Shown here piece by piece: positions 8,574 through 20,306 of a stretch of DNA of 64,000 nt. The first letter of the stretch is position 1; every line of letters starts with the position of its first letter. This DNA is from Actinopolymorpha singaporensis (GTDB taxonomy: Bacteria > Actinomycetota > Actinomycetes > Propionibacteriales > Actinopolymorphaceae): assembly GCF_900104745.1 (NCBI RefSeq), contig NZ_LT629732.1:5753981-5817980 (forward strand), read 5' to 3'. A program made the translations under genes and the position numbers. The notes under the pieces were generated by a model, which saw only the letters and a list, made by a program, of their open reading frames with translations, did not search any database and was not told the origin of the DNA.

Positions 8574-8793
8574 GTCTTCTCCTCGTGGTGCCACAGGTCA
8601 CCATCGGTAGATGGTCTGTACGTGGTGACGCGATCGGGCGAGTGCCCGGCGCTCCCCCTGTGGCAGGAACGCTGATCGGCTGGACCCGCAGTGGGCAGCC
8701 AGCGGCCAAGTCTGGCATACCGAGCTGGGAACTCCCACAGCGACCCGGAAAGCCGGAGCCGGTTCGCCCGGTTCGGGTGGATCTCGGCCGGGG

Positions 8794-9603
8794 TCAGCCC
8801 GGCCCGCTCTCCTCGCCGGCCCGCCCGGCGCCGGACGAGTCGGACCCGTGGGCGTCCGGCCGGTCCCGCTCGGCGAGGACCCGCCGGTCCCGGGCGTCGA
8901 GCTCGTCCGCGGGCAGTCGGCTCAGCAGGTCCGGCCGGCGCCGCGCCGTGCGCCGCAGCGCCTCGTCCCGGCGCCAGCGGGCGATCTGGCCGTGGTGCCC
9001 GGACAGCAGGACCGGCGGGACCTCACGTTCGCGCCAGGTCGCCGGCTTGGTGTAGACGGGGTATTCCAGCAGCCCGGCGCTGTGGGACTCCTCGGTCAGC
9101 GACTCCGGGTTGCCGAGCACCCCCGGAAGCAGCCGGGCCACCGCTTCGACGATCACCAGGACAGCCACCTCGCCGCCCGCGAGAACGTAGTCGCCGAGCG
9201 AAACCTCGTCGACGCGCATCCGGCTGCCGGCGTACTCCACGACCCGCTGGTCTATCCCCTCGTACCGCCCGCAGCCGAACACCAGCCACGGCTCGGCGGC
9301 GAGTTCGGCGGCGAGGTCCTGGGTGAACGGCCTGCCGGCCGGCGTGGGTACGACGAACCGCGGCTGGGCACCGCCGGGCGGCGCCAGGGTGTCCAGCGCC
9401 TCACCCCACGGCTCGGGCCGCATCACCATGCCGGCGCCGCCGCCGTACGGAGTGTCGTCGACGGTGCGGTGCCGGTCGTGGGTCCAGTCGCGGAGGTCGT
9501 GGACGCGCAGGTCGAGGATGCCGCTGTCGACCGCCTTGCCCACCAGCGACAGCCGCAGCGGGGCGAGGTAGTCCGGGAAGATCGAGACGACGTCCAGCCT
9601 CAC
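8794..9603 (-). CDS. trmD: tRNA (guanine-N1)-methyltransferase
   Basis: TrmD methylates G37 of tRNAs with S-adenosylmethionine. The SPOUT knot is visible in [13 protein letters not shown] and [13 protein letters not shown], together with the N-terminal [14 protein letters not shown]. Length is 269 residues, slightly longer than usual because of an acidic, disordered C-terminus ([11 protein letters not shown]). Its ATG overlaps the rimM stop by 4 nt, as is common in this operon. Confidence 0.96.
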   Translation of the reverse strand: MRLDVVSIFPDYLAPLRLSLVGKAVDSGILDLRVHDLRDWTHDRHRTVDDTPYGGGAGMVMRPEPWGEALDTLAPPGGAQPRFVVPTPAGRPFTQDLAAELAAEPWLVFGCGRYEGIDQRVVEYAGSRMRVDEVSLGDYVLAGGEVAVLVIVEAVARLLPGVLGNPESLTEESHSAGLLEYPVYTKPATWREREVPPVLLSGHHGQIARWRRDEALRRTARRRPDLLSRLPADELDARDRRVLAERDRPDAHGSDSSGAGRAGEESGPG

Positions 9604-10145
9604 GGGGAACCCTCCGGTCCCCGCTCCGGCACGTCGTCGTCCTCGACGTCCCCGAGGAGGCCCGGCGGCGGGTCGACGATCACCCGCCCGTGCTCGAGGT
9701 CGACCTCCGGCACGATCGCGGCGACGAACGGCACGAGCACCTCGCCCGCGTCCGGCGTGCGTACGGCGAGCAGGTCCTGCATCGGCAGGTGCACGACCTC
9801 GGTCACCTCCCCGACGTTCTCCCCCGCGACGGTCACCGCGGCGAGCCCGACCAGCTGGTGGTCGTAGAACTCGTCGGGGTCCTCGGGGCGTTCGTCGTCG
9901 GGCACCTCGGCCACCAGATCGGTCCCTCGCAGACGTTCGGCGGCGGTCCGGTCGCGTACGCCGTCGAAGCTCACCAGCAGCCGGCCGCTGCTCCAGCGCA
10001 CCGTGTCGATCCGCAGGTCACCGGCGTCGGTGGCGAAGGACGCGCCCGGCACGAACCTCTCCTCCGGCGCGTCGGTGCGCACCGTGACGGCAACCTCGCC
10101 ACGAAGCCCGTGGGCACGGCCGATCCGGCCGACGAGCAACTCCAT
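9600..10145 (-). CDS. rimM: 16S rRNA processing protein RimM
   Basis: RimM assists 30S head maturation through S19 binding. [20 protein letters not shown] is the typical N-terminus and fixes the start at ATG 10145 within a longer frame; the PRC-barrel half follows around [15 protein letters not shown] and [15 protein letters not shown]. The protein has 181 residues with an acidic tail. It overlaps trmD by 4 nt and lies 112 bp after khpA. Confidence 0.95.
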   Translation of the reverse strand: MELLVGRIGRAHGLRGEVAVTVRTDAPEERFVPGASFATDAGDLRIDTVRWSSGRLLVSFDGVRDRTAAERLRGTDLVAEVPDDERPEDPDEFYDHQLVGLAAVTVAGENVGEVTEVVHLPMQDLLAVRTPDAGEVLVPFVAAIVPEVDLEHGRVIVDPPPGLLGDVEDDDVPERGPEGSP

Positions 10146-10257
10146 CAGAACAGCCTCCGCGAGGGCGGGACGAGCGGTCAGGACGTACGAAGGGCCGGCG
10201 GCGCCGCGTTCGGCCGAACCGAACGGGACGCTGCCGGCCCCACGCGTTGCTGTCTGG

Positions 10258-10512
10258 TCAGCGGCCGCGGCCGCCGCGCGCGCCGACCTCAACGAAGTCG
10301 ATGCGCGGGCTGCGGCCCTTGTCGAGAGCGCCGACCACCGTGCGGATGGCCTGCGCGGTGCGGCCGCGGCGGCCGATCACCCGGCCGAAGTCCTCCGGGT
10401 GAACGCGGACCTCGAACGTGCGACCGCGCCGAAGCTCCCGCGTGCTCACCCGGACGTCATCGGGGTGAGCGACGATGCCGCGGACGACGTGCTCGAGCGC
10501 CTCGACCAGCAT
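10258..10512 (-). CDS. khpA: KH-domain RNA-binding protein KhpA
   Basis: An 84-residue single KH domain with the GXXG loop in FGRVIGRRGRTAQAI. It is the KhpA/YlqC family, which binds RNA and is linked to cell-size and cell-wall regulation in Gram-positives. It follows rpsP with only 2 nt between stop and start, matching the conserved rpsP-khpA-rimM-trmD-rplS order. Confidence 0.95.
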   Translation of the reverse strand: MLVEALEHVVRGIVAHPDDVRVSTRELRRGRTFEVRVHPEDFGRVIGRRGRTAQAIRTVVGALDKGRSPRIDFVEVGARGGRGR

Positions 10513-10514
10513 GG

Positions 10515-10991
10515 TCAGGCCCCGCTCTCGCCCTGCGCGGCCTCGGTGCCGGCGGACTCGCCGGTGGCCTCGGCCTGGTCGGCGGGCTTGTCCTCGGCCT
10601 TGGGCTTGCGGGCCGCGGACTTCTTGCTGACGGCCTCGCCCTGCGGCTCGGAGTGCGCGTCACGCAGCGCGTCGTCGAACAGCGCGCGCTTGTCGGCCTT
10701 GGGCGCCGGCGTCTTCAGCGGCTCCGGAGCGGGCTCGCCCTTGAACTTCTGCCAGTCACCGGTGCGCTTCAGGATCGCGAGGACCGGCTCGGACGGCTGC
10801 GCCCCCACGGACAACCAGTGCTGTGCACGCTCGGAGTCGACCTCGATGAAGCTGGGGTCGCTCTTGGGGTGGTACTTGCCGATCTGCTCGATCGTCTTGC
10901 CGTCGCGCTTGGTGCGAGAGTCGGCCACGACGATGCGGTAGTAGGGCGCACGGATCTTGCCCATGCGCTTCAGCCTGATCTTGACGGCCAC
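10515..10991 (-). CDS. rpsP: 30S ribosomal protein S16
   Basis: S16 is an early-binding 30S assembly protein. The start is GTG 10991 ([19 protein letters not shown]) with CAGGGAGA upstream; a much longer open frame upstream is not coding. The S16 core covers about the first 85 residues. The remaining roughly 70 form an Ala/Glu/Lys-rich tail seen in many actinobacterial S16 proteins. It begins the ribosomal/tRNA-modification operon; the 277-bp gap upstream, before the amidohydrolase, presumably contains its promoter, but no consensus could be picked out. Confidence 0.96.
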   Translation of the reverse strand: MAVKIRLKRMGKIRAPYYRIVVADSRTKRDGKTIEQIGKYHPKSDPSFIEVDSERAQHWLSVGAQPSEPVLAILKRTGDWQKFKGEPAPEPLKTPAPKADKRALFDDALRDAHSEPQGEAVSKKSAARKPKAEDKPADQAEATGESAGTEAAQGESGA

Positions 10992-11268
10992 GAGTGTGGA
11001 GTCTCCCTGTGTGGACGGAGGGTGAGCGGGCAGCGCCGCGTGGGGTGCGGAACCGACCTCTCGAAGGGAGCCGGCCAGCCGCGGAGTTGAGAGGGCTCGC
11101 GACGGACGGACTCGGCCGACCATTGTGCCAGACGGGGCGGAGCGCGTGGCCCGCACGGGTGCACCGGGCGGAACGACGAGCAGATCGCACCCCGCGAACC
11201 AGGCGAACCCGGACGTTTCGGCGGGGTCGGAGGGACCCGGCGAGATGGCTCCTCCCAGGCCCCGGGCC

Positions 11269-12363
11269 CTACGCGACCACCCTGCCGCGCAGGACCACGC
11301 GTACGGGAGCGGCCAGCGTGCGGAGGTCGGCCACCGGGTCGTCGGCGTACACCACGAAGTCGGCCGGTGCGCCCTCCTCCAGCCGCGCCGGCCGACCGAG
11401 CCACTCGCGGGCCCGCCACGAGCCCGCCGCCAGTGCGTCGTACGGCGACATGCCGGCGCACTCGGCGAGCATCCGGATCTCGGTCGCCACCAGCCCGTGC
11501 GGGAGCACGCCACCGGCGTCGGTGCCTGCGTAGATGGGGACACCGGCCTCGTAGGCGGCCCGCAGCGTGCCGTCGACCCGGGAGTGCAGGTCGCGCATGT
11601 GCCGGGCGTACGCCGGGAACTTCGCCTCACCCTGGGCGGCGTACTCCGGGAAGTTGTCGATCTGGCGCCGGGTCGGCACCAGCGCCACCTGGCGGCGGGC
11701 CATCTCGGCGATAAGGTCGCCGGTCAGCCCGGTGCCGTGTTCGAGGCAGTCGATCCCGGCGGCGAGCAGGTCGGGCAGCGCGTCCTCGCCGAAGACATGC
11801 GCGGTCACCCGGGCACCGAGCTCGTGGGCCTTCGCGATCCCGGCGGCCAGGGCGTCGCCGGGCCAGCACGGCGCGAGGTCGCCCACGCCCCGGTCGATCC
11901 AGTCGCCGACGAGCTTGACCCAGCCGTCGCCGCGGTTGGCCTGCTCGGCCACGGTGTCGACGAGTTCGAGCGGCTCGACCTCGGCGCCGTAGTTGCGGAT
12001 GTAGCGCTTCGTGCGGGCGATGTGGCGCCCGGCCCGGATGATGCGGGGCAGGTCGTCGCGGTCGTCGATCCAGCGCGTGTCGGCGGCGCTGCCGGCGTCC
12101 CGGATCAGCAGGGTGCCGGCGTCGCGGTCGGCGACCGCCTGCTGCTCCTGCACCGGCGGCGGCACGGCGCCGTCGGCGTCCAGGCCGACGTGGCAGTGGG
12201 CGTCGACCAGGCCGGGTACGACGTAGCCCTCGCCGACCAGGTCGGCGTCCGGCACCGGTCTGTGGCTGATCCGCCCGCCGACGACGTACAGGTCGCGGTG
12301 CTCGCCCTCGGGCAGGACGACACCGCGTACCCGAAGCGCACCCTCACGACCCCTGGTGGTCAC
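11269..12363 (-). CDS. Metal-dependent amidohydrolase (imidazolonepropionase/prolidase-like)
   Basis: A 364-residue amidohydrolase-superfamily protein. The metal ligands and active site are visible in order: DAHCHVG (His pair), GWVKLVG (likely carboxylated Lys), [18 protein letters not shown] and YAGTDAGG (Asp). There is a composite beta-sandwich of N- and C-terminal segments ([22 protein letters not shown]). The substrate is unknown; relatives hydrolyse cyclic amides or Xaa-Pro dipeptides. Its ATG overlaps the ffh stop, so it is translated from the ffh transcript, an arrangement seen in several actinobacteria. Confidence 0.9.
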   Translation of the reverse strand: MTTRGREGALRVRGVVLPEGEHRDLYVVGGRISHRPVPDADLVGEGYVVPGLVDAHCHVGLDADGAVPPPVQEQQAVADRDAGTLLIRDAGSAADTRWIDDRDDLPRIIRAGRHIARTKRYIRNYGAEVEPLELVDTVAEQANRGDGWVKLVGDWIDRGVGDLAPCWPGDALAAGIAKAHELGARVTAHVFGEDALPDLLAAGIDCLEHGTGLTGDLIAEMARRQVALVPTRRQIDNFPEYAAQGEAKFPAYARHMRDLHSRVDGTLRAAYEAGVPIYAGTDAGGVLPHGLVATEIRMLAECAGMSPYDALAAGSWRAREWLGRPARLEEGAPADFVVYADDPVADLRTLAAPVRVVLRGRVVA

Positions 12364-13973
12364 TTGCCGTCTTTCGGCAACAGGTCGCGCAGCTCCTTCG
12401 GCAGCTCGAAGCCCTCCGGGACCTCGGTCGGGGAGTTCAGGTCGGGCAGGCCGTTGCCGCCGAACGCGGCCGGGATGCCGCCCTGCTCCTCGCCCTGGTC
12501 GCGGGCGGCCACGGCCGCCTCGGCGGCCTGGCGGGCCCGCTTGGCCGGGTTGCCGGAGCGCCCACCGGCGCGCTGGCTGCCCTTGCCCTTCTTGCCCTTC
12601 TTGCCCTTGCGGCTGCCGGCACCGAGGGCGCCGCCCATGCCCGGGATGTTGGGCATCCCCGGGACGCCCTTGCCCTGGCTGAGCTGGCTCATCATCTTGC
12701 GGGCCTCGAGGAATCGCTCCACCAGCAGGTTGACGTCGGAGACCGTGGTGCCCGAACCGTTGGAGATCCGCAGCCGCCGCGAGCCGTTGATCAGCTTGGG
12801 GTCCTCCCGCTCGGCCGGCGTCATCGAACGGATGATCGCCTCGATCCGGTCCAGCTCCCGGTCGTCGATCTGGTCGACCTGGTTGCGGATGTCGCCGAGG
12901 CCGGGGAGCATGCCGAGGATCTTCGACAGCGAGCCCATCTTGCGGACGGCCTGCATCTGGGCGAGGAAGTCCTCGAGGGTGAAGCCGCGCTCGGTCTTCA
13001 GCTTGTCCGCGACCCGGGCGGCCTGCTCCTCGTCGAAGGCCTTCTCGGCGGTCTCGATGAGGGTGAGTACGTCGCCCATCCCGAGGATGCGGGAGGCCAT
13101 CCGGTCGGGGTGGAAGACGTCGAACTCGTCGAGCTTCTCGCCGTTGGAGGCGAACATCACCGGCCGACCGGTCACGTGCCGCACCGAGAGCGCGGCACCA
13201 CCGCGGGCGTCGCCGTCGAGCTTGGACAGCACCACGCCGTCGAAGCCCACGCCGTCGCGGAACGCCTCGGCCGTGGTGACGGCGTCCTGGCCGATCATCG
13301 CGTCGACGACGAAGAGGATCTCGTCGGGCGAGACCGCGTCGCGGATGTCGGCGGCCTGCTGCATCATCTCGGCGTCGATGCCGAGGCGGCCCGCGGTGTC
13401 GACGATCACCACGTCGTAGAGCTTGCTCCGGGCATGCTCGATGCTGCGCCGCGCGACGTCGACAGGGTCGCCCACGCCGCTGCCGGGTTCGGGCGCGAAG
13501 ACCGCGACTCCGGCCCGCTGGCCGACGACCTGCAACTGCTCGACGGCGTTGGGACGCTGCAGGTCGGCGGCGACCAGCAGTGGCTGGTGGCCCTGACCCT
13601 TCAGCCAGAGACCGAGCTTGCCCGCCAGCGTGGTCTTACCAGCGCCCTGCAGTCCGGCCAGCATGATGACGGTCGGAGGGTTCTTGGCGAACCGCAGCCG
13701 GCGGGTGTCGCCGCCGAGGATCTCGATGAGCTCCTCGTTGACGATCTTGATGACCTGCTCGGCCGGGTTGAGGGCCTGGTGGACCGCGGCTCCCCGCGCC
13801 CGCTCCTTGAGCTGTGCGATGAAGGAACGCACGACCGGCAGCGCGACGTCGGCCTCCAGCAGCGCGATCCGAATCTCCCGCGCGCTGGTGTCGATGTCTT
13901 CGTCGGTGAGCCGGCCCTTGCCGCGGAGCCGCTTGAACGTCGCCTCGAGGCGATCCTGAAGGGTGGCGAACAC
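12360..13973 (-). CDS. ffh: Signal recognition particle protein Ffh
   Basis: The GTPase that binds signal sequences and 4.5S RNA for cotranslational targeting. It has the N domain, G domain (GLQGAGKTTLAGKLG, DTAGRLGID, SKLDGDARGGAAL) and the M domain with KMGSLSKILGMLPG and the RNA-binding SRRLRISNGSGT helix. The C-terminus is extended by a Gly/Lys-rich segment with KKGKKGKG repeats, for 537 residues in total. Its receptor FtsY is encoded 14 kb away in this window. The 4.5S RNA gene was not seen. Confidence 0.97.
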   Translation of the reverse strand: MFATLQDRLEATFKRLRGKGRLTDEDIDTSAREIRIALLEADVALPVVRSFIAQLKERARGAAVHQALNPAEQVIKIVNEELIEILGGDTRRLRFAKNPPTVIMLAGLQGAGKTTLAGKLGLWLKGQGHQPLLVAADLQRPNAVEQLQVVGQRAGVAVFAPEPGSGVGDPVDVARRSIEHARSKLYDVVIVDTAGRLGIDAEMMQQAADIRDAVSPDEILFVVDAMIGQDAVTTAEAFRDGVGFDGVVLSKLDGDARGGAALSVRHVTGRPVMFASNGEKLDEFDVFHPDRMASRILGMGDVLTLIETAEKAFDEEQAARVADKLKTERGFTLEDFLAQMQAVRKMGSLSKILGMLPGLGDIRNQVDQIDDRELDRIEAIIRSMTPAEREDPKLINGSRRLRISNGSGTTVSDVNLLVERFLEARKMMSQLSQGKGVPGMPNIPGMGGALGAGSRKGKKGKKGKGSQRAGGRSGNPAKRARQAAEAAVAARDQGEEQGGIPAAFGGNGLPDLNSPTEVPEGFELPKELRDLLPKDGK

Positions 13974-14110
13974 GGTGGCAGTCTGGTCCTCGTTAGACGT
14001 GGTGGGGTCCTGGCCAGGGTAACCGTCCGGTGGGCCGCGGTCGGCGGCGCCGGAGGTTTGGCGTCGATCCGACCCTGCTCACCCGGTTTCGGCGGGTCCT
14101 CCCCACTGTG

Positions 14111-16516
14111 TCACCGGTTCGTGCCCCTGTCATCCAGCGCGGTGCGTATCGACTCCGCCACCTGCGCCGCCACGCCGTCGTCCAGCGGGCCGCCCTGAGG
14201 CCGGGTCAGGTAGAAGACGTCGACCGCGTTGTCCGCCCAGGTGCTCACGTGCGCCGATCGGACCGAGCAGCCGGTCGCGGCCACGGCCGCACAGATCTGG
14301 TGGAACAACCCGGGGCGGTCGTGCGCGCGTACCTCGAGCACCGTGGCGGCGGCCGACGCGCCGGACGCCACCCGCACGTCGGCCGGGGCGGTGAGGCCCG
14401 GCCTGCCGTGCGCGGCGTGCGTGGCGTCCATCCTGGCCACCCGTGGGGCCACCTGGTCCCGGCCGGACAGCGCGGCGTCCAGGCGTTCGCGCAGCACCGC
14501 CGGATCGGGCGGCTCCCCCGCCACCGTCCAGATCGACACCCCCACGTCACCGTCGGTGTGCACGGACGCCGACCGCACCGACAGCCGGGCGAGTGCCAGG
14601 ACACCCGCGACGGTGGCCAGCGACCCCACCCGGCCGGGCGCGACGGCGGTGATCCGGAACGGCTCCCCGTCGATCTCGGGCGGCTCGACCACGACGCCGG
14701 GCACGTGTTCGCGGGCGAGCGCCCGCTGCCACTGCGCGAGCGGACCCGGCGCCGGGACCTGGCCGCGTTCGAGGTGGCGGCGTACGTGCCCGACGAGCCG
14801 GCCGACCAGCGCCGCCCGCCACGGCGTCCACGCCGCCGGCCCGGTGGCCCGGGCGTCCGCCTCGGTCAGGGCGGCGAGCAGGTCGAGGGTGTCCGCGTCA
14901 CCGACCACGGCGGCGACCTGACGGATCGTGGTCGGGTCGTCGAGGTCGCGGCGGGTGGCCGTGTCGGCGAGCAGCAGGTGGTGGCGGACGAGCAGGACCA
15001 GGGTCGCGGTGTCCGCCTGGTCGAACCCCCACCTCGGTGCCAGCCGAGCGGCGATCTCCGCACCGGTCACGCTGTGGTCGCGCGCCGGGCGGCCGGGCTC
15101 ACCGCCCTCGCCGTCGCGGTCGCCGCGTTCACCGCGTTCGCCCTTGCCGAGGTCGTGCAGCAGCGCGCCGACCAACAGCAGGTCCGGCCGGTAGACGCGG
15201 CGGACCAGCCGGGACGCCTCCACGCAGGTGTCCAGCAGGTGGCGGTCGACGGTGTGCCGGTGCACCGGGGAGTACTGCGGCGCGCACCGCACCCGGTCCC
15301 ACTCCGGCACCAGGTCGTTCACCAGCCCGGCCTGGTCGCAGGTCTCCCACACAGCCAGCAGGTCCGGTCCGCTGCCGAGCAAGGCGGTGAACAACCGGCG
15401 CGCCTCCGCGGGCCACGGCGTCGGCAACGTGGCGGGGGTGCTTCCCAGCCGGTCGGCGGTGTGCGGCGCCAGCAGCAGCCCGTGGTCGGCCGCCGCGTAC
15501 GCCGCCCGCAGGGGCAGCAGCGGGTCGGTGCCGAGGCGTGCCTCCGGTGCCAGCACGACCTCGCCGTCGACGGCGGCGACCCCGGGCCCCAGCGGGGTGA
15601 GGGCGGGGCCGGGGCGCGGCCGGGTGCGGCTGCCGCGCCGGACCGAGCGCCCGGCGAGGGCGCGTCCGGCCCGTCGCCAGGCGATGTCGGCGGTGTGGCT
15701 CATCGTGCGGCCCAGGTGGTAGACGTACCGCAGCAGTGCGTCCCGGTCGGGCAGGCCGCAGCCGGCCGCCACGTCCGCCTGCAGGTCGGCGCGCAGCCGG
15801 TCGGTGGGCCGCCGGCCGCCGACCTCGTGGAGCACGTCGCGTACGTCGAGCAGGCCGGACCGCAGCCGGGCGATGTTCACCTGTGGCACGTCCACCAGCC
15901 AGGTGGCGGCCAGCGCCCGCATGACGACGCCGTCGCGCAGGCCGCCTCGTGCTTCCTTCAGGTCCGGTTCGAGCAGGGCGGCGATCTCCCCGACCCGGAC
16001 GGCGCGTTCACGGCAGCTTCGCTCCAGCTCCGGGAGCCGGCGGGGCGCCGTCCGCCGCCACCCGGCGAGCAGCGTGGTCCGCAGCTGGATCGTCAGCGCC
16101 GCGTCGCCGGCCACGTGCCGGGCGTCCAGCAGGGACAGGGCGGTGCGCAGGTCACCGGCAGCCGCCTCGGAGGTCTCGGCGACGGTGCGCACGCTGTGGT
16201 CCAGGGCGACCCGGTCGTCCCACAGCGGGTACCACAGGCGTTCGGCCACCGCGGCGACGTCGGGACAGCGGTCGTCGTACAGCAGGAGGACGTCGAGGTC
16301 GCTGGCGGCGGAGAGTTCCTCCCGGCCGTACCCGCCGAGCGCGACGACCGACACCCCGCCGGCGGTGGGCGGGATGCCGGTGGCGGCGAAGGCGTCGGAG
16401 AGCAGCGACCGCAGCCGCCCGTCGGCCGCCCGGGTGCGCTCGGCCCGCGAACGGCCGACCTGGGTCAGCCGTTCGCGGGCCGATGGCGCCAGCGAGGAGG
16501 TGGGGGTGAGTGGCAT
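14111..16516 (-). CDS. glnD: PII uridylyl/adenylyltransferase and removing enzyme
   Basis: A bifunctional enzyme that modifies and demodifies the PII protein in response to glutamine. Domains in order: nucleotidyltransferase with GGYGREELSAASDLDVLLLY (about residues 57-76), a helical linker, an HD phosphohydrolase domain with GALLHDLGKG, and two C-terminal ACT domains (RITAVAPGRVGSLATVAG; LEVRAHDRPGLFHQI). It has 801 residues from ATG 16516; upstream in-frame codons would run into glnB. In actinobacteria the modification is usually adenylylation. It lies 31 bp after glnB in amtB-glnB-glnD order. Confidence 0.95.
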   Translation of the reverse strand: MPLTPTSSLAPSARERLTQVGRSRAERTRAADGRLRSLLSDAFAATGIPPTAGGVSVVALGGYGREELSAASDLDVLLLYDDRCPDVAAVAERLWYPLWDDRVALDHSVRTVAETSEAAAGDLRTALSLLDARHVAGDAALTIQLRTTLLAGWRRTAPRRLPELERSCRERAVRVGEIAALLEPDLKEARGGLRDGVVMRALAATWLVDVPQVNIARLRSGLLDVRDVLHEVGGRRPTDRLRADLQADVAAGCGLPDRDALLRYVYHLGRTMSHTADIAWRRAGRALAGRSVRRGSRTRPRPGPALTPLGPGVAAVDGEVVLAPEARLGTDPLLPLRAAYAAADHGLLLAPHTADRLGSTPATLPTPWPAEARRLFTALLGSGPDLLAVWETCDQAGLVNDLVPEWDRVRCAPQYSPVHRHTVDRHLLDTCVEASRLVRRVYRPDLLLVGALLHDLGKGERGERGDRDGEGGEPGRPARDHSVTGAEIAARLAPRWGFDQADTATLVLLVRHHLLLADTATRRDLDDPTTIRQVAAVVGDADTLDLLAALTEADARATGPAAWTPWRAALVGRLVGHVRRHLERGQVPAPGPLAQWQRALAREHVPGVVVEPPEIDGEPFRITAVAPGRVGSLATVAGVLALARLSVRSASVHTDGDVGVSIWTVAGEPPDPAVLRERLDAALSGRDQVAPRVARMDATHAAHGRPGLTAPADVRVASGASAAATVLEVRAHDRPGLFHQICAAVAATGCSVRSAHVSTWADNAVDVFYLTRPQGGPLDDGVAAQVAESIRTALDDRGTNR

Positions 16517-16547
16517 GGCCAGAAGTCCGCGGCAGGCCGTCAGGCCG

Positions 16548-18373
<1,826 letters not shown>

Positions 18374-18555
18374 CGCGTCTCCTCCTGTGGAGATCCGAAG
18401 CTGTTCTGGGGGGCTTCGGGAGCTCAGCCGACCGGGGCCGGCGGGCGGCGACGGCGGCGCCCTGGGTGAGCTCACGAGGATGCGGCAAGACTTGTCGCGG
18501 TGTGTTTCGCCGGCGGGAGTTCGATGTTGCGGGCAGATGACGGAGCCGACGGCGA

Positions 18556-18573
18556 GTGTGAAATCCGTGTGAA
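18556..18573. promoter_or_regulatory. 11-bp-spaced direct repeat GTGTGAA upstream of amtB
   Basis: GTGTGAA occurs at 18556-18562 and 18567-18573, so the copies are one helical turn apart on the same DNA face. They lie in the 217-bp gap between amtB and the pabB stop, about 185-200 bp upstream of the amtB ATG. The 11-bp period matches the 5-n6-5 architecture of GlnR boxes, but the half-sites match that consensus only partly, so GlnR binding is a weak inference. Confidence 0.3.
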
Positions 18574-18590
18574 CACGGGGACGGATCCCC

Positions 18591-20066
18591 TCACTCGTCA
18601 CAAGGGGGAACGACCAGTGCGCGCAGTGGAACGGCGGCCTTCATCAGCATCTCGTCCCATTCGTCCGCCGGGTCGGAGTCCAGCACGATCGCCCCGCCCG
18701 CGCCGACGGTGAGCCGTCCCCGGTGGATCACGGCGGTCCGGATCACCACGCTGAGGTCGGCCGTGCCCGCCAGCCCGAAGTGGCCGAGCGCGCCGGAGTA
18801 GATGCCGCGCGGCCGGGTCTCCAGCCGGTCCAGAATGCGCATCGTGGACAGCTTCGGCGCACCGGTCATCGAGCCCGGCGGGAAACAGGCCCGGGCCGCG
18901 CGCACGGCGGTCACGTCGGACCGCAGCCGGCCCCGCACCGTGGAGACGAGCTGGTGGACCGTGGCGTAGGACTCCACCGAACAGAACGCCGGCACGCTGA
19001 TGCTTCCCGGCTCGCACACCCGGCCCAGGTCGTTGCGGACGAGGTCCACGATCATCAGGTTCTCCGCCTGCGCCTTGGTGCTCGCCGACAACTCCTTGCG
19101 GGCAAGGTCGTCGGCCACCGGCTCGTCGCCGCGGGGTGCGGTGCCCTTGATCGGCCGGGACTCGGCGTACCCCTGCGCGTCGACCCGCAGGAAGCGCTCC
19201 GGCGACGCGGACAGGACGTGGAGGTCGTCCAGCCGGAGATAGGCGGCGTACGGGGCGGGGTTGCGGCGGCGCAGGCGGCAGTAGGCCTCGAACGCCTCGA
19301 ACGCCTCGAACGGGGTACCCGCGAAGGGCATCTCCACGGTGTTGGTGAGGCAGACCTCGTAGCTGTCACCCGCTCGCAACCGGTCCAGGCAGTGGCGTAC
19401 GTCGCGCAGGTAGGTCTCGCGTGGGCGGGCCAGCCAGGGCTCGGGATCGGGCTCCGGCGTCGAGGGGTTCGGGAGGCCTGGGTTCGGCCTGTCGGTACGA
19501 CTGGTCGCAGGCAGGCCCGCAAGCGTGGTGGCCGCGTCGTCCAGCCAGGACGCGGGCGTGTCCGCAGTGCCGAGTTCGACCAGCCAGGCGCGTCCGGCCA
19601 GATGGTCGAGGGCGAGGTATCGCGTCGCCGCCATCCAGTACGCGTCCGGCAGCTCGGACCGGTGTGGCGAGGGCGCGCCGTCGTGCGCCCTCAACTCGTA
19701 GCCGAAGTAGCCGACGTAGCCGCAGGCGAGCTCGGCGGGCAGCTCCGCGGGGACGTCGACACGTCGCTCGGCGAGCCGACGTTCGAGCCGGTCGTAGACC
19801 GAGTCAACCGGGTCACCCGAGTCACCCGGATCCGCCGCGTCACCCGGATCCGGGTCCGGCGGGGTCGGTCGCGGCCCGACCTGGTCGATGAGGACGTCGG
19901 CGTGCGGACCGGCGCACTCGCCGAGTACGGAGTACCTCGCGGGCCCGCCCACCATGGAGCTGTCCAGCCAGTAGGCCCGGCGGCCGGCGCCGAAGAGGGC
20001 CCGGAACGCCTGCTCGGCGTCCACCGTGGCCGCGAGCTCCCGGCACCGCAGCACCCACTTCGTCAC
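18591..20066 (-). CDS. pabB: Aminodeoxychorismate synthase component I (chorismate-utilising enzyme)
   Basis: It converts chorismate to 4-amino-4-deoxychorismate for folate synthesis. The signature PIKGTAPRG is the PabB form with the Lys nucleophile, rather than the PIAGT of anthranilate synthase TrpE; GSMTGAPK and the C-terminal GAGGAIVLDSDP segment complete the active site. GTG 20066 (VTKWVLRCRELA) is favoured; the frame is open to 20114. Two low-complexity linkers are present: DPGDAADPGDSGDP and an EAFEAFEA stretch from a 9-bp tandem repeat. No pabA amidotransferase is adjacent. Confidence 0.9.
   Translation of the reverse strand: MTKWVLRCRELAATVDAEQAFRALFGAGRRAYWLDSSMVGGPARYSVLGECAGPHADVLIDQVGPRPTPPDPDPGDAADPGDSGDPVDSVYDRLERRLAERRVDVPAELPAELACGYVGYFGYELRAHDGAPSPHRSELPDAYWMAATRYLALDHLAGRAWLVELGTADTPASWLDDAATTLAGLPATSRTDRPNPGLPNPSTPEPDPEPWLARPRETYLRDVRHCLDRLRAGDSYEVCLTNTVEMPFAGTPFEAFEAFEAYCRLRRRNPAPYAAYLRLDDLHVLSASPERFLRVDAQGYAESRPIKGTAPRGDEPVADDLARKELSASTKAQAENLMIVDLVRNDLGRVCEPGSISVPAFCSVESYATVHQLVSTVRGRLRSDVTAVRAARACFPPGSMTGAPKLSTMRILDRLETRPRGIYSGALGHFGLAGTADLSVVIRTAVIHRGRLTVGAGGAIVLDSDPADEWDEMLMKAAVPLRALVVPPCDE
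19285..19311. repeat. 9-bp tandem repeat (three copies of gcctcgaac) inside pabB
   Basis: Three perfect in-frame copies of a 9-bp unit encode Phe-Glu-Ala repeats between two conserved PabB blocks. Units of this length change the protein by three residues per copy without breaking the frame, so copy number may vary between strains. Confidence 0.8.
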
Positions 20067-20306
20067 CCGGCTCAGCGTAGAGCGCCGACGCCGGGCAGTT
20101 GTCACTGCTGTCAACCCGGGCTGGACAGGTGCCGATCACCGTCCTGCCCGCTGTCAATGCCGGGTTTCACCCGTTCGGCGTACCGAGAGGCGACGATCCC
20201 GTTCGGTGAGGTCCTGCTCCTCTGTCGACCTGAACGAAGGGCGGCATACCGTTTGTAACCTCACTCGTCCGGGAGCCATGCCGGAAGACCTCTCCGGGGA
20301 GTCAGG

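Noticed and set aside
8574-8793. A ribosomal-protein leader or riboswitch upstream of rplS
   Set aside because: No stable, recognisable structure or promoter consensus could be identified by eye.
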